A stretch of DNA of 29,269 bases from positions 1 to 29,269 of the forward strand of contig NZ_DASRGV010000036.1 in the NCBI RefSeq assembly GCF_035650855.1, written 5' to 3'. Positions 7,341 to 14,673 of this stretch are shown piece by piece. The position numbers and the translations under genes were made by a program. Origin of the DNA: Actinocrinis sp035650855 (lineage in GTDB: Bacteria; Actinomycetota; Actinomycetes; Streptomycetales; Catenulisporaceae). Each line of letters opens with the position of its first letter. The first letter of the stretch is position 1. The notes under the pieces were generated by a model. It was not told the origin of the DNA. It saw only the letters and a program-made list of their open reading frames with translations, and did no database searches.

Positions 7341-8062
7341 CGCGCGGCCTCCTCCTCGGTCGCGGTTTCCCTCTCCGCCGGTTCGGCGGGCGCCGAGCGC
7401 AGCGCGATCGGCGGCACCACGCCGCGTCGGCGCACCATCAGGATGTGCAGGACGACGATCAGGCCGACGACCGCCGGCAGCAGCACGATGTGCCACATGA
7501 GCATCTGCCCGAAGTCCGTCACGTTGAAGTAGGCGCCGATGCCGACCGAGTTCAGCCCGTCCTTGGCCTGGGTGGAGATCCACTGCGAGTCGAAGTTCTG
7601 CTGGACCAGGTAGCCGGTGAACGCGGTGCCGACCGAGCCGAGGAAGGAGACCGCCCCGGTGATCCAGGTCAGGGCGCGCCGGCCGCGCCAGGCCGCCATG
7701 AAGAACTTGCCCCACAGGTGGATGACCATGAAGGCCATGAACAGCTCGACGCTCCACAGGTGCAGGCTGTTGAAGTAGTGCCCGACCGCGGACCCGTGCC
7801 ACCAGGCCGGCCCCTTGAGCGCGAGCACCGCGCCGCTGCCGAGCACGACAAGGAACGCGGCCAGGGTCAGCACGCCGAAGACGTATATCCACGACGCGAC
7901 GTACTTGGGCTGCGTGTCCGGCAGCAGCTTGTCCGGGGGCAGCGCACGCACTGCGCCACGGCGCACAGCTCCGGTCCAGCCGCCGGTCAGCTCGCCGTCG
8001 GTGGCGCCGGCGACCGGCGAGGGCTCCGGAGTCGGCGGCGGGGCGATCACGTGCTCACTCAT
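7337..8062 (-). CDS. Cytochrome b, N-terminal (b6-type) di-heme subunit
   Basis: A 241-residue integral membrane protein with four core helices. Helix B has His101 and His115 (H-x13-H) and helix D has His191 and His206 (H-x14-H). The 13/14 spacing is that of cytochrome b6-type proteins, and it would ligate two b hemes across the membrane. RRALTWITGAVSFLGSVGTAFTG matches the helix C region. The quinol-site part of a full cytochrome b is not present in this polypeptide. The start (8062) overlaps the preceding small gene as ATGA. No Rieske protein or cytochrome c1 gene is adjacent. Role: probably menaquinol-linked electron transfer; partner and direction are unknown. Confidence 0.88.
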   Translation of the reverse strand: MSEHVIAPPPTPEPSPVAGATDGELTGGWTGAVRRGAVRALPPDKLLPDTQPKYVASWIYVFGVLTLAAFLVVLGSGAVLALKGPAWWHGSAVGHYFNSLHLWSVELFMAFMVIHLWGKFFMAAWRGRRALTWITGAVSFLGSVGTAFTGYLVQQNFDSQWISTQAKDGLNSVGIGAYFNVTDFGQMLMWHIVLLPAVVGLIVVLHILMVRRRGVVPPIALRSAPAEPAERETATEEEAAR

Positions 8063-8238
8063 TTGCGGCCACGTCCCTTCGGGAAGGGCAGCACCAGCGC
8101 CAGGATGAAGACGGCCACCATGATCCCGACGACCACGAGATTGGCGACGGATACCTGAATCACACCCCAATGCACGTAATGACCGGGGCCGTTCAGATCG
8201 ACGGGGGCGGCGCCTGCCGCGGACACCTTGCTCAGCAT
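8059..8238 (-). CDS. Small single-helix membrane protein of the cytochrome b operon
   Basis: A 59-residue protein with the ATG at 8238 preceded by a strong ribosome site (GGGAGG, 7 bases away). Residues 17-29 (GPGHYVHWGVIQV) lead into one hydrophobic helix (about 30-50), then a basic end PFPKGRGRK. The stop overlaps the cytochrome b start, so it is the first gene of a tightly coupled three-gene operon. It is probably a structural subunit; two histidines (H20, H23) sit at the membrane interface. I recognise no named family. Confidence 0.85.
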   Translation of the reverse strand: MLSKVSAAGAAPVDLNGPGHYVHWGVIQVSVANLVVVGIMVAVFILALVLPFPKGRGRK

Positions 8239-8308
8239 CGTGAGACCTCCCTGTGGGCGTGAGCACGCGTTTCCCGTGCATGGTCTCGCCGTACGGGTGC
8301 TCGACTCA

Positions 8309-8322
8309 GGGCCATAAGTCCC
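8309..8322 (-). promoter_or_regulatory. DosR/DevR-like (hypoxia) box
   Basis: On the minus strand the site reads GGGACTTATGGCCC. It matches the core GGGACTWWAGTCCC of the mycobacterial DosR box at 12 of 14 positions. It lies 71-84 bases upstream of the first gene of the cytochrome b operon, a suitable distance for activation with a short leader. Confidence 0.55.
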
Positions 8323-8522
8323 GGTCCTTCGGGCCGGTCAGCCCCCCGGGGGATCGGCGAGCCCGGTTCTGCTGCCGCGGCGCGCTTGTGGGGGGACCGT
8401 GACGGCGCGGCCCGGCGCGGTGTGCTGATCGGGCCGCCTTTGCCGAATCAGCTCGCCTTCACCACGCTGGGCCGCGCTGCCGGTATAGCCCGGCCGCGGC
8501 CGGCGGCGCCGCATCTTTGCGA

Positions 8523-8544
8523 GTTCTGAGCAGGTTCTGAACGG
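8523..8544 (+). promoter_or_regulatory. Response-regulator-like direct repeat, distal copy
   Basis: GTTCTGAGCAG followed directly by GTTCTGAACGG: two GTTCTGA heptamers with 11-base period, the geometry of OmpR/PhoB-type binding sites. It recurs almost unchanged at 8652. Confidence 0.5.
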
Positions 8545-8651
8545 ATTGCCGAGCATGTCCGCGTCGCCGCGGACGAAGCCGCCACGCCGCGTGGAGGTCG
8601 CCATGGCGCGCGGAACGCCCACGCCGACGGCGAGCGCCGAGATCTTTACCG

Positions 8652-8682
8652 GTTCTGAGCAGGTTTTGAACCGTTCACGCGC
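8652..8682 (+). promoter_or_regulatory. Response-regulator-like direct repeat, promoter-proximal copy
   Basis: GTTCTGAGCAG (8652), GTTTTGAACC (8663) and GTTCACGCGC (8673) form three heptamer-led units with 10-11 base period. The sequence just before each copy is also shared (GCGCCG, ATCTTT). The array ends about 48 bases before the first gene of the redox operon, where an activator could contact RNA polymerase. Confidence 0.5.
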
Positions 8683-8730
8683 AGGCCGCGCGCGACTGTA
8701 GAAGGGAGGCCGCATCGAGGAAGGTGAAGC

Positions 8731-9030
8731 ATGGATCCGAAGACGCGCAAGGCCGTGTCCGCCCGTGACGCCGGCCTGGCGCGCGTGAGCAGGGCGACCC
8801 GGCTGATCGGCGTCGCCTCGGTGGCCGGCGCCGTGATCGCGGCCGCGGGCTTCGCCCATCTGATCCCCACCCACCTGCCGCACCTCAACGTCGACGACGG
8901 CGGTGGCAGCGGGAGCGGCAGTGGCGGCGGCAACGGCTCTTCCAACGGCTCCGGCGGCTTGCAGGGCCCGAACAACGCGCCGGGCGGAGGAGGATCCGGG
9001 CCGTCGCAGGTGCAGTCCGGCGGGTCGTGA
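8731..9030 (+). CDS. Small membrane-anchored Gly/Ser-rich protein
   Basis: A 99-residue protein with a good ribosome site (GAGGAAGGTGAAGC before ATG). The N-terminal 22 residues are basic, then one hydrophobic helix (about 24-47, LIGVASVAGAVIAAAGFAHL). A low-complexity tail of Gly, Ser and Asn follows (about 55-99), probably outside the cell. There is no metal, heme or flavin motif. Its stop overlaps the ApbE start (9027-9030), so it heads the redox operon. It may be a spacer or anchor subunit; this is inference only. Confidence 0.8.
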   Translation: MDPKTRKAVSARDAGLARVSRATRLIGVASVAGAVIAAAGFAHLIPTHLPHLNVDDGGGSGSGSGGGNGSSNGSGGLQGPNNAPGGGGSGPSQVQSGGS

Positions 9031-9983
9031 TGACGCTGGGCATCGCTGCGGCGCGCGCGGAGGTAGCCGCGTTCGGCGGCACGGCCGTCGTGCTGACCGC
9101 CGAACCGGGCGCGCTTGACGACGCGCTGGCGATCGTGCGCGAGCACATCAGGGCGGTGGATAAGGCGTGCAGCCGGTTCCGGCCGGATTCCGAACTGTGC
9201 CGGGTGAACGAGGCCGCCGGACGTCCGGTCGAGGTGAGCGCGCTGTTCGCGCGGGCGCTCGAGACCGCCCTGCGCGCGGCCGAGCTGACCGACGGGGACG
9301 TGGACCCGACCTGCGGTGACGCGTTGATCGCCGCCGGATACGACCGGGATTTCGACGAGCTGCGGGTATCCGGCGTTACCGTGACGGTGCCGCGGCCGCG
9401 CCCGATCCCGGGTTGGCGGACGGTGCGCTGGAACCCGGCCGAGCGCGTGGTGACGCTCCAGCGCGGGACGCGCCTCGACTTCGGCGCGACCGCCAAGGCA
9501 CTCGCCGCCGACCTGGCCGCCCGCGACGTGCACGACAAGCTGGGCGGCGGGGTGCTGGTCAGCTTCAGCGGCGACCTGTCGGCCTGCGGCCCGGCGCCGG
9601 ACGGCGGCTGGCGCGTGCGCGTGACCGACGACCACCGCGCCGCAGACGACCGCCCCGGCCAAACGGTGACCGTGCGCGACGGAGGCCTGGCGACCTCCAG
9701 CACGACGGTCCGCAGATGGAATGCCGGCGACACGGCCTTGCACCACATCATCGACCCGCGCACCGGGCTGCCGACTCAAGCCGGCTGGCGCACCGTCAGC
9801 GTCGCCGCCGTCGACTGCGTCACGGCCAACACGGCGGCGACCGCGGCGATCGTGCGCGGCGAATCAGCACCCGGATGGCTGGCCGCGCACGGTCTGCCCG
9901 CACGGCTGGTGCGCAGCGACGGGACCGTGGTCACCGTCGCCTCGTGGCCGGCCGACCAAGGCTCCGGCGGCGCAGCGTCATGA
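9027..9983 (+). CDS. apbE: FAD:protein FMN transferase (ApbE-like)
   Basis: A 318-residue ApbE-family protein. Visible motifs are SRFRPDSEL (49-57), DFGATAKALAAD (151-162), LVSFSGDL (177-184) and HHIIDPRTGLP (239-249). ApbE enzymes transfer FMN from FAD to a Thr/Ser of extracytosolic redox domains. Two oddities: there is no signal peptide or lipobox, although most characterised members act outside the membrane, and the conserved metal-binding Asp of the ADAxxT motif appears as Asn268 (TANTAAT). Two adjacent ATG codons (9027, 9030) are possible starts; 9027 gives ATGA coupling to the previous gene. No FMN-binding target protein is encoded in this window. Confidence 0.92.
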   Translation: MMTLGIAAARAEVAAFGGTAVVLTAEPGALDDALAIVREHIRAVDKACSRFRPDSELCRVNEAAGRPVEVSALFARALETALRAAELTDGDVDPTCGDALIAAGYDRDFDELRVSGVTVTVPRPRPIPGWRTVRWNPAERVVTLQRGTRLDFGATAKALAADLAARDVHDKLGGGVLVSFSGDLSACGPAPDGGWRVRVTDDHRAADDRPGQTVTVRDGGLATSSTTVRRWNAGDTALHHIIDPRTGLPTQAGWRTVSVAAVDCVTANTAATAAIVRGESAPGWLAAHGLPARLVRSDGTVVTVASWPADQGSGGAAS

Positions 9984-11080
9984 CCAGTGCGTCGACCGTC
10001 ATCACGTCCACCACGCCGCTCTGGTACGCGACTCGCGCCACAGGCGTCGTCGCACTGGTGCTGCTCACCATGAGCCTGGTGCTCGGCATCCTGATCACCG
10101 TCCGTTTCGCCACCGAGCGCTGGCCCCGGTTCGTCACCATCGGCATCCACCGCAATCTCTCCCTGCTGGTGCTCGCCTTCCTCTCGGTGCACATCGGCAC
10201 CGCGCTGCTCGACTCCTACGCCCCAGTCGGCTGGTTCTCGCTGGTCATCCCGTTCGTGTCCGCATACCGGCCGTTGTGGCTCGGACTGGGCACGGTCGCG
10301 TTCGACCTGCTGTTGGCGCTGACCGTCACCAGCCTTCTGCGTTCCCGGGTGGGGCACCGCACCTGGCGCGCCGTGCACTGGGCCGCCTACGCCTGCTGGC
10401 CGCTGGCGGTCGTGCACGGGCTCGGCACCGGCACGGATCCCAAGGCTCCGGCGATTCTCGGCCTCACCGCCGTGTGCGTCGCCGCGGTCGTCGCGGCGGC
10501 CGCTTGGCGCCTGGTCTCCGGCTGGCCCGTGCATCGCGGACTGCGGCTGACCGCAGGCGCCGCCAGCGCCGTGGCGCTCATCGCGGCTACGGCGTGGACG
10601 GCGTCCGGTCCGCTCAAATCCGACTGGGCCGCGCGCGCCGGAACTCCGCCCGCCTTGCTAGCCCGCGCGAACGGCGCCGCGACGGCCAACGGGGCCGCCG
10701 GCCCGGTCACCGCCCTGCCGGCGCTGCCGCTGACCACCAACATCACCGGATCGATCAACACGGCCACGACGGCCTCCGGCCAAAGCTCGGTCACCATCGC
10801 CGGGACCGGAAGCAGCCCGGTGGCCTTCCAAGTCGTCATCAGCGGACCGGCGCTGCCCGGCGGCGGCGTGCAGATGTCCTCCAGCCGGGTCACCTTCGGC
10901 CCGAGCGGGCAACCCGGCCGCTACAGCGGAGCCGTCACCGGACTGAACGGCCCTGACATCACCGCGTCGGTCACCGACCAGACCGGCGCGGCGCTGCGGC
11001 TGACCCTCAACCTCACCATCAACGGACCGTCGGTGACCGGCACGCTCAACGCCGCCGCGCGCTCTGGGAGCAACGAGTGA
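9980..11080 (+). CDS. Ferric-reductase-like transmembrane protein with C-terminal extracytoplasmic domain
   Basis: A 366-residue protein starting at 9980 (ATGA overlap with apbE). About six helices span residues 14-210. Helix pairs carry His57/His71 (H-x13-H) and His133/His146 (H-x12-H), the two-heme arrangement of ferric-reductase-like domains (the FRE/NOX/YedZ group). The remaining ~150 residues are Thr/Ser/Gly-rich and beta-like (TNITGSINTATTASGQSSVT and onward), and probably face outside. There is no FAD or NAD domain in the protein, so electrons must come from partners, plausibly the ferredoxin and NuoF-like proteins encoded downstream. A TDQTGAA stretch in the C-terminal domain resembles, but does not fulfil, an ApbE flavinylation motif. 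Confidence 0.85.
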   Translation: MTSASTVITSTTPLWYATRATGVVALVLLTMSLVLGILITVRFATERWPRFVTIGIHRNLSLLVLAFLSVHIGTALLDSYAPVGWFSLVIPFVSAYRPLWLGLGTVAFDLLLALTVTSLLRSRVGHRTWRAVHWAAYACWPLAVVHGLGTGTDPKAPAILGLTAVCVAAVVAAAAWRLVSGWPVHRGLRLTAGAASAVALIAATAWTASGPLKSDWAARAGTPPALLARANGAATANGAAGPVTALPALPLTTNITGSINTATTASGQSSVTIAGTGSSPVAFQVVISGPALPGGGVQMSSSRVTFGPSGQPGRYSGAVTGLNGPDITASVTDQTGAALRLTLNLTINGPSVTGTLNAAARSGSNE

Positions 11081-12441
11081 AGCAAGCGAACAGCACGCGG
11101 TGGGACCCGGAGGCCGCGCGGCAGTACGGCGCCGGTTCCGGTTCCGGCGCCGATGCCGCTGCGAGTCAGGCCACTGGGTCGGACCGGCGGCTATTGGGCG
11201 GACCGGCCGACCTCGCGGGACATCTGCGGTGGCACGGACCGCTGCCCGACCACGACGGCGCGACGATCCTGGACACGGTCGAGCGCTCCGGCTTGACCGG
11301 CCGTGGCGGCGCCGCGTTCCCGACCGGCCGCAAGATGCGCGCCGTCGCCGACGCGTCGCGCGCACGGCGGTCCGCCAGACAACGCGGCACCGTGCTCGTC
11401 GCCAATGGATGCGAAGGCGAACCGGCCAGCGCCAAGGACCGCACCCTGCTCACCCGCGCGCCGCACCTCGTGCTCGACGGAATCACCGCCGCCGCGCTGG
11501 CGGTCGGCGCCGAGCGTGTGCACCTGTGCCTGCACGAGGACGACGACGCGATCATCCGAGCGGTGCAGCGTGCCCTCGACGAGCGTCAGAGCGCCCGGGT
11601 GCCGACGGCTGACGTACAGATCACGCGGGCGCCCGCTCGATACGTCGCGAGCGAGGAGACCTCGCTGATCCAGCTGATCGACGGCGGACCGGCGCTGCCG
11701 CGCTTCACCCCGCCGCGGCCCTTCGAGCGCGGCGTCGACGGCCGTCCGACCCTCGTGGACAACGTCGAGACGCTCGCGCACATCGCCCTGATCGCACGAC
11801 ACGGCCACGCCTGGTTTCGCGCGACGGGAACCCCGAACGCCCCCGGCACCGCGCTGGTCACCGTCACCGGAGCAGTGAGCCGGCCCGGCGTCTACGAGAT
11901 TGCGCTCGGCATCACCGGCGCCGAACTCCTGGCCACGGCCGGAGGAACCACGCAGCCGGTACAGGCCGTGCTCGCGGGTGGATACTTCGGGGCCTGGCTC
12001 CCCGAACAGCGCTTCCACAGTGCCCGCATCACGGCCCCGGACCTGCTCGCGGCCGGAGCGGCGATGGGCGCCGGCATCTTCGTCGCCCTGCCCGGCGAGT
12101 CCTGCGCGCTGGCCGAAACCGCCCGTGTCGCCCGCTACCTGGCCGAGCAGAGCGCCGGGCAGTGCGGGCCGTGCATCAACGGACTGCCTGCGCTGGCGCA
12201 GGCCCTCGAAGCGCTGGCGGCCCGCGGTGACCGCCGCGCCCCAGAGTATATCAAGAACCTGACTCCATACGTCGCCGGGCGCGGCGCCTGCCGCCATCCC
12301 GACGGCGCGACCCGCCTGATCGCCAGCGCGCTCGCGGTATTCGCGGCCGATGTCCGCACGCACCTGCATCGCGGGCCGTGCGCAGGTGCCAGGCGCGCTC
12401 CCATCCTGCCGCTGCCCGCTGCGACCGTCGGGGCGTACTGA
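11077..12441 (+). CDS. NuoF-like NAD(P)H dehydrogenase flavoprotein / SLBB protein
   Basis: A 454-residue protein, GTG start overlapping the previous stop (GTGA). The FMN/NADH-binding core shows GRGGAAFPTGRK (75-86), ANGCEGEPASAKDR (109-122) and EETSLIQLIDG (193-203). An SLBB segment covers about 258-320. The C-terminal Fe-S motif, in NuoF CxxCxxC plus a distal Cys, reads SAGQCGPC with Ala360 at the first position, then Cys363, Cys366 and Cys405. Only three of the four usual ligands remain, so the cluster may be 3Fe-4S or have a different ligand. It lacks a NuoE partner nearby. It probably oxidises NAD(P)H in the cytosol and passes electrons to the ferredoxin encoded next. Confidence 0.9.
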   Translation: MKQANSTRWDPEAARQYGAGSGSGADAAASQATGSDRRLLGGPADLAGHLRWHGPLPDHDGATILDTVERSGLTGRGGAAFPTGRKMRAVADASRARRSARQRGTVLVANGCEGEPASAKDRTLLTRAPHLVLDGITAAALAVGAERVHLCLHEDDDAIIRAVQRALDERQSARVPTADVQITRAPARYVASEETSLIQLIDGGPALPRFTPPRPFERGVDGRPTLVDNVETLAHIALIARHGHAWFRATGTPNAPGTALVTVTGAVSRPGVYEIALGITGAELLATAGGTTQPVQAVLAGGYFGAWLPEQRFHSARITAPDLLAAGAAMGAGIFVALPGESCALAETARVARYLAEQSAGQCGPCINGLPALAQALEALAARGDRRAPEYIKNLTPYVAGRGACRHPDGATRLIASALAVFAADVRTHLHRGPCAGARRAPILPLPAATVGAY

Positions 12442-12671
12442 TGACCGCCGTCACGAGCACGACGCGACTGCGCGTGAATCCCATCGCCTGCAAGGCGCAT
12501 GGCGTGTGCATCGAAATGCTGCCGGAGCTCATCGGTCGCGATCCGTGGGGCTATCCCGTCGTCTCCGAACAGCCGGTCCCCGACCGCTTGCTCGCCTTGG
12601 CGAAGCGCACGGTCGAGGCCTGCCCCACGCTCGCGCTGCTGCTCACCGACTCCACGACCGGGCGGCGCTGA
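12441..12671 (+). CDS. 3Fe-4S type ferredoxin
   Basis: A 76-residue protein; its ATG shares a base with the previous stop (TGATG). Cys17, Cys23 (C-x5-C) and Cys61 followed by Pro give the three-cysteine pattern of actinobacterial single-cluster 3Fe-4S ferredoxins. The segment IACKAHGVCIEMLPEL is typical of them. As the last gene of the operon, it probably carries electrons between the NuoF-like flavoprotein and the ferric-reductase-like membrane protein. Two hairpins follow at once. Confidence 0.9.
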   Translation: MTAVTSTTRLRVNPIACKAHGVCIEMLPELIGRDPWGYPVVSEQPVPDRLLALAKRTVEACPTLALLLTDSTTGRR

Positions 12672-12719
12672 CCCGCCCGAATACCGGCGGGCGATCTCCC
12701 GTGCGCCGGTCGCCCGGCG
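12672..12719. terminator. Double hairpin between convergent genes
   Basis: Stem 1 pairs CCCGCC (12672-12677) with GGCGGG (12686-12691). Stem 2 pairs CGCCGG (12704-12709) with CCGGCG (12714-12719) over a TCGC loop. They fill the 57-base gap between the ferredoxin and cupin genes, and could end transcription from both sides. Confidence 0.6.
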
Positions 12720-12728
12720 GCGGTGCGA

Positions 12729-13094
12729 TCAGACGTGCTTGGCGTAGTCCGCGAACCCCTGCCAGTCCACCACGACGCAGGGCTCGTCGCTGGTGATCCA
12801 AGCGTCGTGGCCGGGCGGGATGTGCGCGTAGTCGCCGGTGCCGAAGTCGAACTCCTCGCCGTCGTCCATCCGCACGTGCATCCGGCCCGAGACGCAGTAG
12901 CCGGTGTGCTCGGCCTGGCAGCTCTCCGTGCCGGCGATCGGCTTGACGTGCTGCGACCATCTCCAGCCGGGCTCGAAGGTGGCCAGGCCCACCGGGCCGG
13001 CTTCCGTGTTGACCAGCTCCAGGCGGCCCATGCCGTCCTCGAAGAGCCGGGTCTCGTCCGCCTTGTCGAAGTTCTTGTGCTCGACGCCCGTCAT
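12729..13094 (-). CDS. Cupin-domain protein
   Basis: About 121 residues from the ATG at 13094, chosen because AAGGAGGGAGAAG precedes it; an open extension to 13166 lacks a ribosome site. The cupin barrel is visible as SQHVKPIAGTESCQAEHTGY (motif 1, with His and Glu candidates for the metal) and GDYAHIPPGHDAW (motif 2). VSGRMHVRMDDGEEFDFGTG lies between them. No partner enzyme is obvious. It may be a small-molecule-binding or metal-dependent enzyme; the substrate is unknown. Confidence 0.85.
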   Translation of the reverse strand: MTGVEHKNFDKADETRLFEDGMGRLELVNTEAGPVGLATFEPGWRWSQHVKPIAGTESCQAEHTGYCVSGRMHVRMDDGEEFDFGTGDYAHIPPGHDAWITSDEPCVVVDWQGFADYAKHV

Positions 13095-13216
13095 CCCTCT
13101 TCTCCCTCCTTGCGTCTGGCACCGGCGGCCCGCCGACGACGTCGCACGGTCCGCCCGCTCTGTCAACTCAAGACCTGAAGTCCGGCCGTGTCACTACGGC
13201 ATCCGGGGCATAGCTC

Positions 13217-13243
13217 GGGCATGGCGCGCAGCGCCGCTTGCCC
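13217..13243 (-). terminator. Hairpin downstream of MFS gene
   Basis: GGGCA (13217-13221) pairs with TGCCC (13239-13243), and inside it GGCGC (13223-13227) pairs with GCGCC (13231-13235) over a 3-base loop. It lies 22-48 bases beyond the MFS stop on the minus strand. It separates the MFS gene from the cupin gene. Confidence 0.5.
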
Positions 13244-13264
13244 GCGTCAGAGGTGCCCGTCAGG

Positions 13265-14470
13265 TCACCCGGCGGCGAGCCACGTGCCGCGTCCCTGGTC
13301 GGCGGCCGTCAGCGTCAGGGCGAGCAGGAGTGCCGCCGCGGCGGCGATCGGCGCGAGCAGGAATGCCCCGCTGCTGCCGCCGCCTTGGGCCAGATACCCG
13401 GCCAGCGCCTGGCCGCCCGCCGTGCCGAGCGGGCCTCCGGCGCACAGGATCGTCATCGCGGACGCCGTGCGATCGGGCGGCGCGATCCGCTCGGTGAGGG
13501 TGTACAAGGTGATCATGTACGGCGCGACCGTGACACTCGCCATCGCCACGGCGGGAACGACGGCATGCAGCCGGTCGCCGATGTAGAGGGCGAGCATGCC
13601 GGCCACGAGCGCGGCGGCGAAAGCCGGATACCGGTGGCGCGCCGCGAATCCGCGCGGCAACCAGGCGCACGCCGCACCGGCCAGCGCGCTTCCGGCACCG
13701 AAGATCGCATAGATCAGCCCGGCGGCGCCGGGACGTCCGATGCTGTGTGCGTACGCGGTCACGCCGGTCTGCACCGCGCCGAACACGGCGCCCATGGCGG
13801 CCATCGCGAAGAACATCGCTACCAGTGCCCGCCGCGGCAGCCGAGCCTGGGGCCCGGTGTGTGATGACCGCTTCATCGGACTGCGGTCGGTGTAGAGCAT
13901 TGCGAAAGGCAGCGCCGCCACGCACAGCAGCACGATGCTCGCCGCGATCGGTGCTATCGGCCCGAGGGAGGTCGCGATGGGTGCCAGCAGCCCGACGAGC
14001 GTCGGCCCGGCGACGAAGCTCGTCTCGTCGGCGGCCGCCTCGTACGCCATCGCGGAGGGCAGCAGCGATGGCAGAGCGTGGATCTTCACCAGCCGCGACC
14101 AGTACACCCGCACCAGTACGCCGACCGGCGGCTGGGTCAGCCCGACCAGCGCCGCTGCCGCGAGCAACTCGGCGCGAGCGGCCCGGCTCGCCGCGATCAG
14201 GCAGAGCAGAGCGGCGATATTGGCGAGCGTGGTGATCGCCGCGACCCGGCGGTGACCGTACCGGTCAGCAAGGGCGCCGACGACCGGGGCACCGGCTGAA
14301 CCGCAGAGTCCCTGCGCGGCGGCGGAAAGTCCCGCGAAGGCATAGCTCCCGGTGACGGTCTGCACGAGGATGAGTGTCGCGAGCGACGACATGGCGTAGG
14401 GGAGCCTTGCCAACAGGCTCAGAGGGAAGAAACCAACGCCGGCAGTCTGCACAAGACGGCGGTAAGACAA
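13265..14470 (-). CDS. MFS transporter
   Basis: About 400 residues with roughly 12 hydrophobic segments. GALADRYGHRRVAAITT after helix 2 is the MFS signature loop (DRxGRR type), and TERIAPPDRTASAMT is typical of the helix 10-11 region. The overall look fits a drug or metabolite efflux MFS of the kind common in actinomycetes. Start choice: the TTG at 14470 has GGAG five bases upstream and gives a short N-terminus; the frame remains open to a TTG at 14554, which would add 28 polar residues. It is divergent from a thioesterase gene. The substrate is unknown. Confidence 0.85.
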   Translation of the reverse strand: MSYRRLVQTAGVGFFPLSLLARLPYAMSSLATLILVQTVTGSYAFAGLSAAAQGLCGSAGAPVVGALADRYGHRRVAAITTLANIAALLCLIAASRAARAELLAAAALVGLTQPPVGVLVRVYWSRLVKIHALPSLLPSAMAYEAAADETSFVAGPTLVGLLAPIATSLGPIAPIAASIVLLCVAALPFAMLYTDRSPMKRSSHTGPQARLPRRALVAMFFAMAAMGAVFGAVQTGVTAYAHSIGRPGAAGLIYAIFGAGSALAGAACAWLPRGFAARHRYPAFAAALVAGMLALYIGDRLHAVVPAVAMASVTVAPYMITLYTLTERIAPPDRTASAMTILCAGGPLGTAGGQALAGYLAQGGGSSGAFLLAPIAAAAALLLALTLTAADQGRGTWLAAG

Positions 14471-14673
14471 CGCGTCTCCATCGGGTACGTCAAAGGGACG
14501 CGCTACCCAACCACCGGCGCGTTGACGATCCCGATTCTGCGTTTGATCGTACAACGGCGCGTCCGCGCCGACTATCCGCGCCGACTAACAGCCGAGAAGC
14601 CCGCGGCTTGCGCTGGTGCGGGATGGAAATGACAAGACTGACAACGCCCTCCACCTTCGATGGATGCCCTCTG

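Larger units (their letters stand above)
8239..8730. other. Divergent intergenic regulatory region (no gene)
   Basis: These 492 bases separate two divergent redox operons. The left part (8309-8337) carries a DosR-like box and a hairpin-forming GC palindrome. The right part carries two copies of an approximately 40-base repeat with GTTCTGA heptamers. Short open frames here have poor coding character and include the repeats, so I do not call a gene. Confidence 0.6.

Noticed and set aside
8323..8336. A second DosR-like box directly next to the first
   Set aside because: Only about 8 of 14 core positions match; it is better explained as part of a GC-rich hairpin.
8555..8701. A short plus-strand frame between the two redox operons
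   Set aside because: No ribosome site; it contains the duplicated regulatory repeat, and its product has no recognisable feature.
10976..10996. TDQTGAA as an ApbE flavinylation site in the ferric-reductase-like protein
   Set aside because: The consensus needs D-x-x-[ST]-G-A-[TS]; spacing of the Asp and the final acceptor residue do not fit.
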